Positions 18,526-26,211 of a DNA stretch of 64,000 nucleotides are shown in pieces. The position numbers were made by a program, and so were the translations under genes. This stretch comes from Pseudomonas fluorescens (GTDB lineage Bacteria; Pseudomonadota; Gammaproteobacteria; Pseudomonadales; Pseudomonadaceae): assembly GCF_002022275.1 (NCBI RefSeq), contig NZ_MSDF01000016.1, forward strand, positions 2,301-66,300. The letters run 5' to 3'. Numbering within the stretch: position 1 is the first letter of the stretch; each line of letters opens with the position of its first letter. Below the pieces are notes generated by a model that was not told where the DNA came from, made no database searches, and saw only the letters and a program-made list of their open reading frames with translations.

Positions 18526-19841
18526 ACGCGCCTCTGCCGGGCAACACCGAGCGCGTGTTCGCGCAATTTCTCGACCTTGAGCGCCAGACCCGCGCCGCAC
18601 GCACCACCGAGCAACTGGCCTACAGCCTGGTCAATGACAGCCAGCCGCTGTTCGGCTATCGGCACGCGGCGCTATTGATCGCCGGCAAGGTGCAGGCGGT
18701 GACGGCGGTCAGCAGCGTTGACCCGAATGCGCCGTTTGTAGCCTTTGTCGAACAGGCCGTGGCGCAATTGCACAAACGCGGGCTGGGCCAGACCGCCCGC
18801 GTGGTGCCGGCCGAGCAGTTGAGCGAGGCAGTGCAGGCTGACTGGCAGAGTTTGTCTGCCGGCCAGGTGTTCTGGTTGCCGCTAATCGATCCCCAGGGCC
18901 GCGTGTTCGGCGGTTTGTGGCTGGCGCGGGAGACGCCGTGGAACCCGGCTGAGCAAGTGCTGCTGGCGCAACTCGGCGACACCTACAGCCATGCCTGGCA
19001 TGCGTTGCAACCGCGCCAGCCCTGGCGCCTGCGCCTGACCCGCAAGCGCCAGGTGGGCGTGGTCGTCGTGTTGCTGTTGTTGCTGCTGATTCCGGTGCGC
19101 CAATCGGTGTTGGCGCCTGCCGAAGTGGTGCCGTTGGCCGGGCAAGTGGTGGCCGCGCCGCTGGATGGGGTGATTGCCGAGTTTTTGGTCAAACCGAACC
19201 AGACGGTCAAAACCGGCGACCTGTTGCTGCGCTTTGAGAGCACCACCCTCACCGCGCAGGCGGATGTGGCGGCGCGCGCCTTGGGCGTGGCCGAGGCTGA
19301 ACTCAAGGCCAATTCCCAGCGTGCGTTTGCCGATGCCGAATCGAGTTCGCGCATCGACCTGCTGGCGGCGCGCGTCGAGCAAAAACGCGCCGAACGCGAC
19401 TACGCCCGCGAGCTGCTCAAACGCAGCGAAGTGCGCGCCGAACGCGACGGCATCGCTGTGTTCGCCGACGCCGAGCGCTGGACCGGCAAACCGGTGCAGA
19501 CCGGCGAGCGCCTGTTGCAGATCGCCGACCCCGGCCAGGCCGAGTTGCGCATTGAACTGGCGGTGGGCGATGCGATTGCTTTGGCGCCCAACGCTCAGGT
19601 GGCACTGTTTCTCGACAGCGACCCGTTGCAACGTCATCTCGCCACGTTGCAACGCGCGGCCTATGAAGCGCAGCCCACGCCGGGCGGGCAACTGGCCTAT
19701 CGCCTGGATGCGCAGTTCGATGAAGCGCCGCCGCGTATCGGCCTGCGCGGTACCGCGAAAATCTTTGGTGATCGCGCGCCGCTGGCCCTCTATCTATTGC
19801 GTCGGCCGCTGGCGGGCCTGCGTCAGAGCGTCGGCCTCTGA
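18522..19841 (+). CDS. GAF-like domain + transmembrane helix + HlyD adaptor domain protein
   Basis: Membrane protein of 439 residues. Residues about 1-165 form a cytoplasmic GAF-like domain (GYRHAALLI, VFWLPLIDPQGRVFGGLWLA), then one helix at 177-191 (VGVVVVLLLLLLIPV), then a periplasmic HlyD half-domain (VVAAPLDGVIAEFLVKPNQT), a helical hairpin and a beta-barrel. A GAF-like sensor on the cytoplasmic face of an adaptor is unusual and suggests that the complex senses a ligand or the state of its cargo. The start overlaps the preceding stop by 4 bases, and its stop shares one base with the next ATG (TGATG). Domain calls are by eye. Confidence 0.8.
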   Translation: MNAPLPGNTERVFAQFLDLERQTRAARTTEQLAYSLVNDSQPLFGYRHAALLIAGKVQAVTAVSSVDPNAPFVAFVEQAVAQLHKRGLGQTARVVPAEQLSEAVQADWQSLSAGQVFWLPLIDPQGRVFGGLWLARETPWNPAEQVLLAQLGDTYSHAWHALQPRQPWRLRLTRKRQVGVVVVLLLLLLIPVRQSVLAPAEVVPLAGQVVAAPLDGVIAEFLVKPNQTVKTGDLLLRFESTTLTAQADVAARALGVAEAELKANSQRAFADAESSSRIDLLAARVEQKRAERDYARELLKRSEVRAERDGIAVFADAERWTGKPVQTGERLLQIADPGQAELRIELAVGDAIALAPNAQVALFLDSDPLQRHLATLQRAAYEAQPTPGGQLAYRLDAQFDEAPPRIGLRGTAKIFGDRAPLALYLLRRPLAGLRQSVGL

Positions 19842-21937
19842 TGAACCTGCCCAAATTGCGCGAAGACCTGCAACTGTCGAGTGCCGGTGCGGCGCTGGAT
19901 GGCTCGCCGCGCTGGACCCTGGCCGACCCGGTGCGCGGGCGCTATTTCAAACTTGGCGCCACTGCCATTCGCTTGCTGCGCCACTGGTCATTGGGCGATC
20001 CGGAAAAAGTCCTGCAAGCCGCCAACCGCGAGCCGGGTTTGCCGCTGGGCGGCAGCGAAGTGGAAGAGCTGCTGGTTTTTTTGCGCGCCCACGACCTGAT
20101 CACCGCCCTCGACCCGCAGCAGCGCGCCAGCTACCTCTATAAATCCGCCGCGCAGAAACAGAGCCTGGGCAAAGTCCTGCTGCATCAATACCTGTTTTTT
20201 CGTATTCCGCTGTGGCGTCCGGATGCCTTTCTCAACCGCGCCTGGCCGTGGCTGGCGCGCTTCGGCCCGGGGCTGTTGCGCTACGGTTTGCCGATCATTC
20301 TGGGGCTTGGCATCTTTCTGGTGGCGCGGGATTGGCAGCGCTTTCTGGCGACTTTCCCGCACCTGTTCAGCCTCGGCGGCGCGCTGGCGTTCGGCGTGGC
20401 GCTGTTCTTCGCCAAGCTGTGCCATGAATTTGGCCATGCCTTTATGGCCAAGCGCGCGGGGTGCCGAGTGCAGAGCATGGGCGTGGCGTTCATGGTGCTG
20501 CTGCCGATGTTCTACACCGACGTGAGTGATGCCTGGCGGGTCAATGACCGCCGCGCGCGGCTGATGATCGGCGCCGGCGGGGTGATGGCCGAGCTGCTGC
20601 TGGCGTGCATCGCCTTGCTGGTGTGGTCGCTGCTGCCGGACGGCCCGGCGCGCACGGCCGCGTTCATGCTGGCGAGCGCCACTTGGCTGACGACTTTGGC
20701 GATCAACCTCAACCCGTTCATGCGCTTTGATGGTTACTTTTTGATCAGTGATTTGTGGGGGGTGGATAACCTGCAAGGCCGCGCCTTTGCGCTGTGCCGC
20801 TGGCGCTTGCGTGAGCTGCTGTTCGGCTATGGCGAACCGGCGCCGGAGCCTTGGTCGCCGACGATGCAGCGGCGCTTGCTGGGGTGGGGCTATCTGGCGT
20901 GGCTGTGGCGCGCGGCGCTGTTTTTGGGGATCGCGCTGGCGGTGTATCACCTGTTCTTCAAGCTGCTCGGGATTTTCCTGATGGTGGTGGAACTGGTGTG
21001 GTTCATCTTTTTGCCGATTTTCAAGGAGTGGCGCGAGTGGTGGAGCCGCCGCAGCCAGGCCCATGCGCCACGGGTGCTGCTGAGCAGCCTGGGCGTGGTG
21101 CTGATCGTGCTGGCGCTGGTGGTGCCGTGGCGCAGCGCGGTTGAGCTGCCGACCATGCTTGACGCCGGCCGCGCCAGTGCGCTGCATGCGCCGGTGGCGG
21201 CGCGGGTCAAGCAGTTGCGCGTGGTGGACGGGCAGGTGGTGACCCAGGGCCAGGTGCTGATTGAACTGGAGTCGCCGGACCTGGATGCGAGGCAAAGCAT
21301 CGTGCGCCGCGAAGTGGACATCTTGCAGTTACAGATGCGCCGTCAGGCCGGGCGCAGTGAAACGGCGGCGGACGCCGGCATCAATGATCAGCGCCTGTCC
21401 CAGGCATTGGCCGAATACCGTGGCCTGGCCGCCCAGCGTGAGCGCCTGCTGCTGCGCGCGCCGCATGCCGGCACAGTGCGCGATGTGTTGCCGCAACTGA
21501 GCGTGGGCCGTTGGCTGTCGCCCAAGGACCCGCTCGCGCAAGTGGTGGAAGAGGGCGCGCGCCTGCGCGGTTACTTGGCCGAGGCCGAGCTGTGGCGCGT
21601 GGCGCCGGGCGCGACCGGGCGATTTATTGCCGATGACCCGATGCACGCGGCCATCCCGGTAGAGCTGACGGATATCGACGCCAACGGTGTGGCCTATCTG
21701 GACCTGGAGGCGCTGACCTCCGACCACCACGGGCCGATTGCGGTGCGCCGCGATGAAAACCAGCGCCCAGAGCCTGTGCAGGCGCAGTACGGCGCGCGCA
21801 TGAAAAGCTTGCAAACCCTCGAGACGCCGCATCAGCCGCTGCGTGGTGTGGTGGTGTTGCAAGGGCGCAGCGAATCGGTGTTGGGCGTGGCCTGGCGACG
21901 CGCGGCGGCGTTGGGCGTAAGGGAAAGCGGTTTCTGA
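19841..21937 (+). CDS. M50 (site-2-type) zinc protease fused to a HlyD adaptor domain
   Basis: Polytopic membrane protein of 698 residues. Residues 1-95 look like a PqqD/RRE-type winged helix (RWTLADPVRGRYFKLGATA), which in related systems binds peptide leaders. Membrane segments from about 145 carry the M50 motif HEFGH at 195-199, with the second zinc-ligand motif NPFMRFDG at 291-298. After more membrane helices (to about 435) the C-terminus is a periplasmic barrel-sandwich domain (LHAPVAARVKQLRVVDGQVV, then LRAPHAGTVRDVLP). The architecture resembles 'peptide zinc metalloprotease' proteins placed next to adaptor genes. It occupies the place where an ABC ATPase would be in a type I locus. 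Whether it cleaves the giant cargo is unknown. Confidence 0.87.
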   Translation: MNLPKLREDLQLSSAGAALDGSPRWTLADPVRGRYFKLGATAIRLLRHWSLGDPEKVLQAANREPGLPLGGSEVEELLVFLRAHDLITALDPQQRASYLYKSAAQKQSLGKVLLHQYLFFRIPLWRPDAFLNRAWPWLARFGPGLLRYGLPIILGLGIFLVARDWQRFLATFPHLFSLGGALAFGVALFFAKLCHEFGHAFMAKRAGCRVQSMGVAFMVLLPMFYTDVSDAWRVNDRRARLMIGAGGVMAELLLACIALLVWSLLPDGPARTAAFMLASATWLTTLAINLNPFMRFDGYFLISDLWGVDNLQGRAFALCRWRLRELLFGYGEPAPEPWSPTMQRRLLGWGYLAWLWRAALFLGIALAVYHLFFKLLGIFLMVVELVWFIFLPIFKEWREWWSRRSQAHAPRVLLSSLGVVLIVLALVVPWRSAVELPTMLDAGRASALHAPVAARVKQLRVVDGQVVTQGQVLIELESPDLDARQSIVRREVDILQLQMRRQAGRSETAADAGINDQRLSQALAEYRGLAAQRERLLLRAPHAGTVRDVLPQLSVGRWLSPKDPLAQVVEEGARLRGYLAEAELWRVAPGATGRFIADDPMHAAIPVELTDIDANGVAYLDLEALTSDHHGPIAVRRDENQRPEPVQAQYGARMKSLQTLETPHQPLRGVVVLQGRSESVLGVAWRRAAALGVRESGF

Positions 21938-21952
21938 CAGGAGTTGAATGCC

Positions 21953-22462
21953 ATGTTGAACAAAGACACTGCCCTGGGCCTGGTGGTGCGCCCTTCGCGC
22001 GATACCGACGGGCCGTTTTTGCACAGCCTTTACCGCTCGGCGCGTGCGGATTTGCAGTGGATCGACGGTGAGCAGGCGTTGGTGGAAGAGGTGATCGCCC
22101 AGCAATTCCAGGTGCAGGAAAAGGGCATGGACGAGCATTTTCCGGGGGCGCTGCACTATGTCATCGAAAAACTCGGCACGCCCGTCGGCGCGTTGAGTGC
22201 CGACTTCGGGCCCCATGAAATCCGTGTGCTGTACCTGGCATTTATCCCGGCCGCGCGCGGTCAAGGCTTTGGCCGCGCGGTGCTGCAAGGTGTGCAACAG
22301 GCCGCCACGCAGGTGCTGTGCCCGGTGACCACGGTGGTGTGGGCGAGCAACCCCCACGCGCGCCAGCATTACCTGGCGCTGGGGTTTCGGGTAGAGGAAG
22401 AGACGCCCGCCGCGCAACGCCTGGCGTGGTACCCGGCTCAGTTGAACACGATGCAGAAATAG
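21953..22462 (+). CDS. GNAT-family N-acetyltransferase
   Basis: Acetyl-CoA-dependent acyltransferase of 169 residues. The acetyl-CoA loop is visible as AARGQGFGRAVLQ after strand IRVLYLAFIP, and HARQHYLALGF is the usual C-terminal GNAT segment. ATG 21953 is chosen because CAGGAG lies 8 bases upstream; a TTG at 21944 would be too close to it. It follows the M50 gene by 15 bases and is probably in the same operon. The 3' end overlaps the convergent DUF6916-like gene by 25 bases. The substrate is unknown; modification of an operon product is possible. Confidence 0.86.
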   Translation: MLNKDTALGLVVRPSRDTDGPFLHSLYRSARADLQWIDGEQALVEEVIAQQFQVQEKGMDEHFPGALHYVIEKLGTPVGALSADFGPHEIRVLYLAFIPAARGQGFGRAVLQGVQQAATQVLCPVTTVVWASNPHARQHYLALGFRVEEETPAAQRLAWYPAQLNTMQK

Positions 22463-22746
22463 CCCCGCCCGCTGTCGCGGCCCATCGCGGGTTCGCGGGA
22501 CACAAATACGTCTTCAAGGCAGGCTGCCGCCAATGGCAAACGGCACAAGCCATCAACGAAATCTGTGGGCTCAAGGCTTTCCAGCAACACGCGGAATGCG
22601 CCGCGCGGGCTGCCGGGAAACGTGGCTTTGGGTGCGTCCGTGAGGCTTTGGACCTGGATCGGCAGCGCCGAGCCGTCGGGCAGATACAAGACGCTGGTGC
22701 GATCCAGCAAAGGCCGGAAGTGTTCCGGGGTAACCAGGTTCAGCAT
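22438..22746 (-). CDS. Small DUF6916-like protein
   Basis: Protein of 102 residues starting MLNLVTPEHFRPLLDRTSVL and ending GRGYFCIVFN. The opening, the central AFRVLLESL and the C-terminal strand match the small DUF6916 proteins that often accompany tail-collar proteins. No signal peptide or membrane segment is visible. It lies just downstream of the tail-collar gene on the same strand (gap 51 bases). Function unknown. The family assignment is from memory of the pattern and should be confirmed. Confidence 0.65.
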   Translation of the reverse strand: MLNLVTPEHFRPLLDRTSVLYLPDGSALPIQVQSLTDAPKATFPGSPRGAFRVLLESLEPTDFVDGLCRLPLAAACLEDVFVSREPAMGRDSGRGYFCIVFN

Positions 22747-22797
22747 GGTGATCTCCGCTTCACAAGTGCCGGAGCCCGCAGGCCCCGGCCAGGGGGG

Positions 22798-23388
22798 TTA
22801 GCTACGCGACGGAAAGATCCCGTTCAGGGCAATGCTGAAGTTGATCGCCAGAAACGGGTTCATGATGCCCAGGGGTTGGCCTTGGCCGGTGGGGGTGATT
22901 GCGCCTCCACCTACGGTGTTACTGACCCCTTGGAGCGCTACAGGCGTGGCGCCTTGCTGGTCCGAATAGATCGAAGCACTGCCCGGGCCGCCGCCGGAAG
23001 CACCGATAAATGAGTTGGTCGCGGTGGGTAACGTCACCGGGTTAGTGGCGGGGACGGCCAGTTGCACCGACGTGGTGACGGTAATCGGTGCAATGGCGTG
23101 CGTATGGGTGGGCAGGTTAAGCAGGGTGGCGGTCACGGATTCTGTTCCGGAGACTTGCCCGATAACGCGAGGTGTGAGGCCCGCGCCGGGGCCTTGGCCG
23201 ATGGGCATGCGGCCTTGCAGGTTGGGCAGCAGAAAGGTTGTGGTGCCATTGCCGCCGTAGATAACGCCGAGCAGCGAAAACAACGCCTGGTATTGGGCGA
23301 TAGGCATGGCCTGGCCATTGCACAGGGCCCAGTCCCTGGGCGCGAAATCAAATGCAAAGGGTTGAATGGTGCCGATAAATACTTCCAT
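22798..23388 (-). CDS. Phage tail-collar domain protein (MdpB-like)
   Basis: Protein of 196 residues with the tail-collar fold signature at the N-terminus: MEVFIGTIQPFAFDFAPRDW, then CNGQAMPIAQYQALFSLLG and YGGNGTTTFLLPNLQGRMP. The middle is Thr/Ser/Val rich and the C-terminus is PFLAINFSIALNGIFPSRS, the usual ending of microcystin-dependent-protein (MdpB) homologues. There are no other phage genes nearby, so this is not a prophage remnant by context. It is antiparallel to the M50/GNAT genes but inside the same locus. It may be a secreted substrate or a surface tip protein; this is inference. Confidence 0.85.
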   Translation of the reverse strand: MEVFIGTIQPFAFDFAPRDWALCNGQAMPIAQYQALFSLLGVIYGGNGTTTFLLPNLQGRMPIGQGPGAGLTPRVIGQVSGTESVTATLLNLPTHTHAIAPITVTTSVQLAVPATNPVTLPTATNSFIGASGGGPGSASIYSDQQGATPVALQGVSNTVGGGAITPTGQGQPLGIMNPFLAINFSIALNGIFPSRS

Positions 23389-23607
23389 GGTTCGCGCATC
23401 CTTATGGTTGGCTATACGGTGTGTGACGCCAAGTGATCTGGTGTCATCGCAGAGCGTAGTCGCAGCTTTTACGCGCCGCTCGGCGGTTGCGAAACAGCGA
23501 GCGAAACCGGGGCTTTTGTCCTAGAGTGGCGCTTGTTTAAGTAGGTGGCGCTTGTTTAAGTATGTGCAGGGTTTGCCCGGCAACCGGGCAAGGTCAGAGG
23601 AATTGAG

Positions 23608-25221
23608 GTGCGACGGTCTGTGGTAGAACAAGACGACAAAGTGACGGCATTTACCGCAGTCAATCGCCTCTCGGACGCCTGGGAAGGTGCCGGATGGCTC
23701 AGCCGTTTGTGGTGGGTGCCGATTCTGGCGCTGGCCCTGGCGGTACGTTTCTATGGCCTGACAGCGGCGGCGATCTGGGGTGACGAAGGCTCAAGCCTGC
23801 TGCTCAGCGAATACGCCATGGACGACCTTTGGTTTCACGCCGCCCATGACGTGCACCCACCCCTGTACTTTTTCATGCTGCGCGGCTGGATCGAGCTGTT
23901 TGGCGACAGCATCTGGTCGATTCGCAGCATGAGCGCCATTCCCGGTGTGGTCGCCGTGGGCCTGGGCGTCTGGCTGACGCGCAAACTGTCCACCCGGCGA
24001 GCCGCAGTGCTGGCGGGCGTATTGCTGGCGCTGTTCCCCTCTGCCGTGCGCTACAGCCAGGAAGTGCGCATGTACTCCTTGCTGGCCGTGTGGCTGCTGG
24101 GCGCCACGCTGGCGCTGGTGTACTGGGTGCGTCAACCCGCACGCACGCGCTACCTGGCGGTGTATGTACTGCTGATGGCGGCCGGGTTCTATACCCATTA
24201 CTTCACGGCGCTGTGCGTGCTGGTGCATTGGGCTTACCTGGGGCTGTTGTGCCCGTCCCAGGCCCCTGGCCAGCGCCTGATACTTCGCCCGTCGTGGTGG
24301 TGCGCCAATGCGCTGATTGTGGCGTTGTACCTGCCCTGGCTGCCGAACCTGCTGGATCTGGTGCAGCATGTGGAACAACTCAAGGTCGGCGGTGATATCG
24401 GCTGGGAAGACCCGGTCACGTTGATTTCCGTACCGTCGATGATCTGGCAGTTCACGCTTCAGGACGAAGGCGTGGGTTTCTGGCGTCCACTGTTCTGGCT
24501 GTTTCCGCTGCTGTTGATCGGTGTTGTGGTCGCTACCGCCTGGCAAGATCGCGAGCGTCATTACCCGGCCCGTTTGCTGGCGTTGTTCCTGCTGCTGCCG
24601 TTACTGCTGGTGTATGCGGTGTCGTTCGCCTCGCCGGTATTTATCGAGCGCTACCTGACGGTGTACGCCCTGGGCTTGCCGATACTGGTGGCCCTGGCCA
24701 TTGATCGCATGCCCACGCGCCTGTCGTTGTTGGGCGGGGCTTTGTTCATACTGTTCGTCGGCGTGGAGCTGCTGGGGCTGAAGAACAACGCCACGGTGGA
24801 TGGGCATGATCAATTCAACACACCGGTGGAGTTCGTCAACCGTAACTACCAGGAAGACGACCGCATCGTGCTCAGCGACATGATGTGGTACCTCAGCTAC
24901 GTGTATTACGACCAGACCGACGCCCAACTTCAGCTCTACACCCCGCCAAAGCCCGATGGCACGCCCACCCGTCCGAACGCTTACGGTTTCGGCACCCTGG
25001 TGGATCAGGACGGCGGTCGCATTTATCTTGACCGTCTGTCGGCATTACCGGCGGACACACGCCGCGTCTGGCTGATCAGCAGCAACGAAATGCCGGATGA
25101 TTTCGCGCCGATTCCCGACGGCTGGAAACAACTTTTGCAGCAGGACGGCGGCGGGGCGCGGGCGCGCTTGTTTGTGCTGTGTCGCGGGCCAGAGCCCTCG
25201 CAGCCAGAGGGCTGCCGCTAA
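23608..25221 (+). CDS. GT39/ArnT-like membrane glycosyltransferase
   Basis: Membrane enzyme of 537 residues expected to move a sugar from a polyprenyl-phosphate donor to a periplasmic acceptor. The acidic pair typical of the first periplasmic loop is visible (AAIWGDEGSSLLLSEYAM, D59 and E60), followed by HDVHPPLYFFMLRGWIELFG, a hallmark of this class. About ten to twelve hydrophobic segments follow, and a soluble C-terminal domain begins near residue 400. The GTG at 23608 is preceded by AGAGGA at a 7-base spacing. It lies in the locus between the tail-collar gene and the sulfotransferase gene. The acceptor (cargo protein or lipid) is unknown. Confidence 0.82.
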   Translation: MRRSVVEQDDKVTAFTAVNRLSDAWEGAGWLSRLWWVPILALALAVRFYGLTAAAIWGDEGSSLLLSEYAMDDLWFHAAHDVHPPLYFFMLRGWIELFGDSIWSIRSMSAIPGVVAVGLGVWLTRKLSTRRAAVLAGVLLALFPSAVRYSQEVRMYSLLAVWLLGATLALVYWVRQPARTRYLAVYVLLMAAGFYTHYFTALCVLVHWAYLGLLCPSQAPGQRLILRPSWWCANALIVALYLPWLPNLLDLVQHVEQLKVGGDIGWEDPVTLISVPSMIWQFTLQDEGVGFWRPLFWLFPLLLIGVVVATAWQDRERHYPARLLALFLLLPLLLVYAVSFASPVFIERYLTVYALGLPILVALAIDRMPTRLSLLGGALFILFVGVELLGLKNNATVDGHDQFNTPVEFVNRNYQEDDRIVLSDMMWYLSYVYYDQTDAQLQLYTPPKPDGTPTRPNAYGFGTLVDQDGGRIYLDRLSALPADTRRVWLISSNEMPDDFAPIPDGWKQLLQQDGGGARARLFVLCRGPEPSQPEGCR

Positions 25222-25260
25222 TTTCGAATCGGCATTAAACGAATGCCAAAATAGTGGCAA

Positions 25261-26169
25261 ATGACCACTAGTCGGCACTGCAATCCTCAGCTACGCTTCG
25301 GCCACAAATGGATTTTGTCCTACACGGTGGTGAACGGATTGCAGTATCACTTTATCTCGGGTTTGCCCCGCTCCGGCTCGACCCTGCTTTCTGCCATTTT
25401 GTTGCAGAACCCGCGTTTTCACGCAGGCATGAGCAGCCCCGTAGGCACTCTGTTCAATGGCGTGCTGGCGCAGTGCAGCGCCGGCAGCGAGTTTGGCGCG
25501 GTGATTGACGCCAACACCCGTCGCCGCCTGCTACGCGGCCTGTTCGATTCCTACTACGCCGACAAGGCCACGCCGCTGGTGTTCGACACCAACCGCCAGT
25601 GGTGCGCGCGTATGCCAGCGCTGCATGATTTGTTTCCCCAGTCCAAAGTCATTGCCTGTGTGCGCAATGTCGCCTGGATCATGGACAGCCTGGAACGGCT
25701 GTACCGCGCCAACCCCTTCGAAAACACCAAGCTGTTTGGCGATGATGTCGAACGCAACACGGTGTACAGCCGTTGTGAAACCCTGGCGCAGCGCAATCGC
25801 TTGGTGGGCTTCTCGTGGGCGGCGCTCAAGGAAGCCTATTACGGCGAACATGCGGACTCATTGCTGATTGTCGATTACGACCTGCTCAGCCAGGCCCCGG
25901 AGCGAGTGCTGCGGCTGGTGTACAACTTTATCGGCGAGCCGTGGTTCGAGCATGACTTTGACAACCTCGTCTACGACGCGCCCGAGTTCGATCAGGCGCT
26001 GGGTGTATCCGGCTTGCACAAGGTCCAGCCCAAGGTGCGCCTGCAGCCACGGCGCACTATTTTGCCGCCGGACCTGTTCCAGCAATACACCGAGTTGTCG
26101 TTTTGGCAGGACGGCTCAGCCAGTGCCGCCAATGTGATTCGTATGAAGGCCAATGCCGCGATCAACTGA
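25261..26169 (+). CDS. PAPS-dependent sulfotransferase family protein
   Basis: Cytoplasmic enzyme of up to 302 residues that transfers sulfate from PAPS. The 5'-phosphosulfate loop is clear: YHFISGLPRSGSTLLSAILL, close to the N-terminus. The 3'-phosphate site region is near VIACVRNVAWIMDSLERLYR. The ATG at 25261 has no good ribosome site and gives about 27 extra residues before the P-loop; in-frame GTG 25327, GTG 25330 or TTG 25339 are equally possible starts, and relatives often begin with MQYHFISG. The APS kinase gene at the end of the same locus would make its cofactor. Its stop codon is embedded in a terminator hairpin. The acceptor is unknown. Confidence 0.85.
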   Translation: MTTSRHCNPQLRFGHKWILSYTVVNGLQYHFISGLPRSGSTLLSAILLQNPRFHAGMSSPVGTLFNGVLAQCSAGSEFGAVIDANTRRRLLRGLFDSYYADKATPLVFDTNRQWCARMPALHDLFPQSKVIACVRNVAWIMDSLERLYRANPFENTKLFGDDVERNTVYSRCETLAQRNRLVGFSWAALKEAYYGEHADSLLIVDYDLLSQAPERVLRLVYNFIGEPWFEHDFDNLVYDAPEFDQALGVSGLHKVQPKVRLQPRRTILPPDLFQQYTELSFWQDGSASAANVIRMKANAAIN

Positions 26170-26186
26170 TCGCGGCATTTTTATTC
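26152..26186 (+). terminator. Rho-independent terminator at the sulfotransferase stop codon
   Basis: AATGCCGCGATCA (26152-26164) is the reverse complement of TGATCGCGGCATT (26167-26179), giving a stem of about 12 bp with a 4-base loop followed by TTTATT. The right arm includes the TGA stop. It separates the sulfotransferase from the giant gene, so the giant gene probably has its own transcription or depends on read-through. Confidence 0.8.
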
Positions 26187-26211
26187 TTTCCCAAAGAACG
26201 TTCGACGCCGG

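Noticed and set aside
22798..23388. Prophage remnant
   Set aside because: Only a tail-collar domain is present; no capsid, terminase, integrase or lysis genes are nearby, and relatives of this protein occur outside phages.
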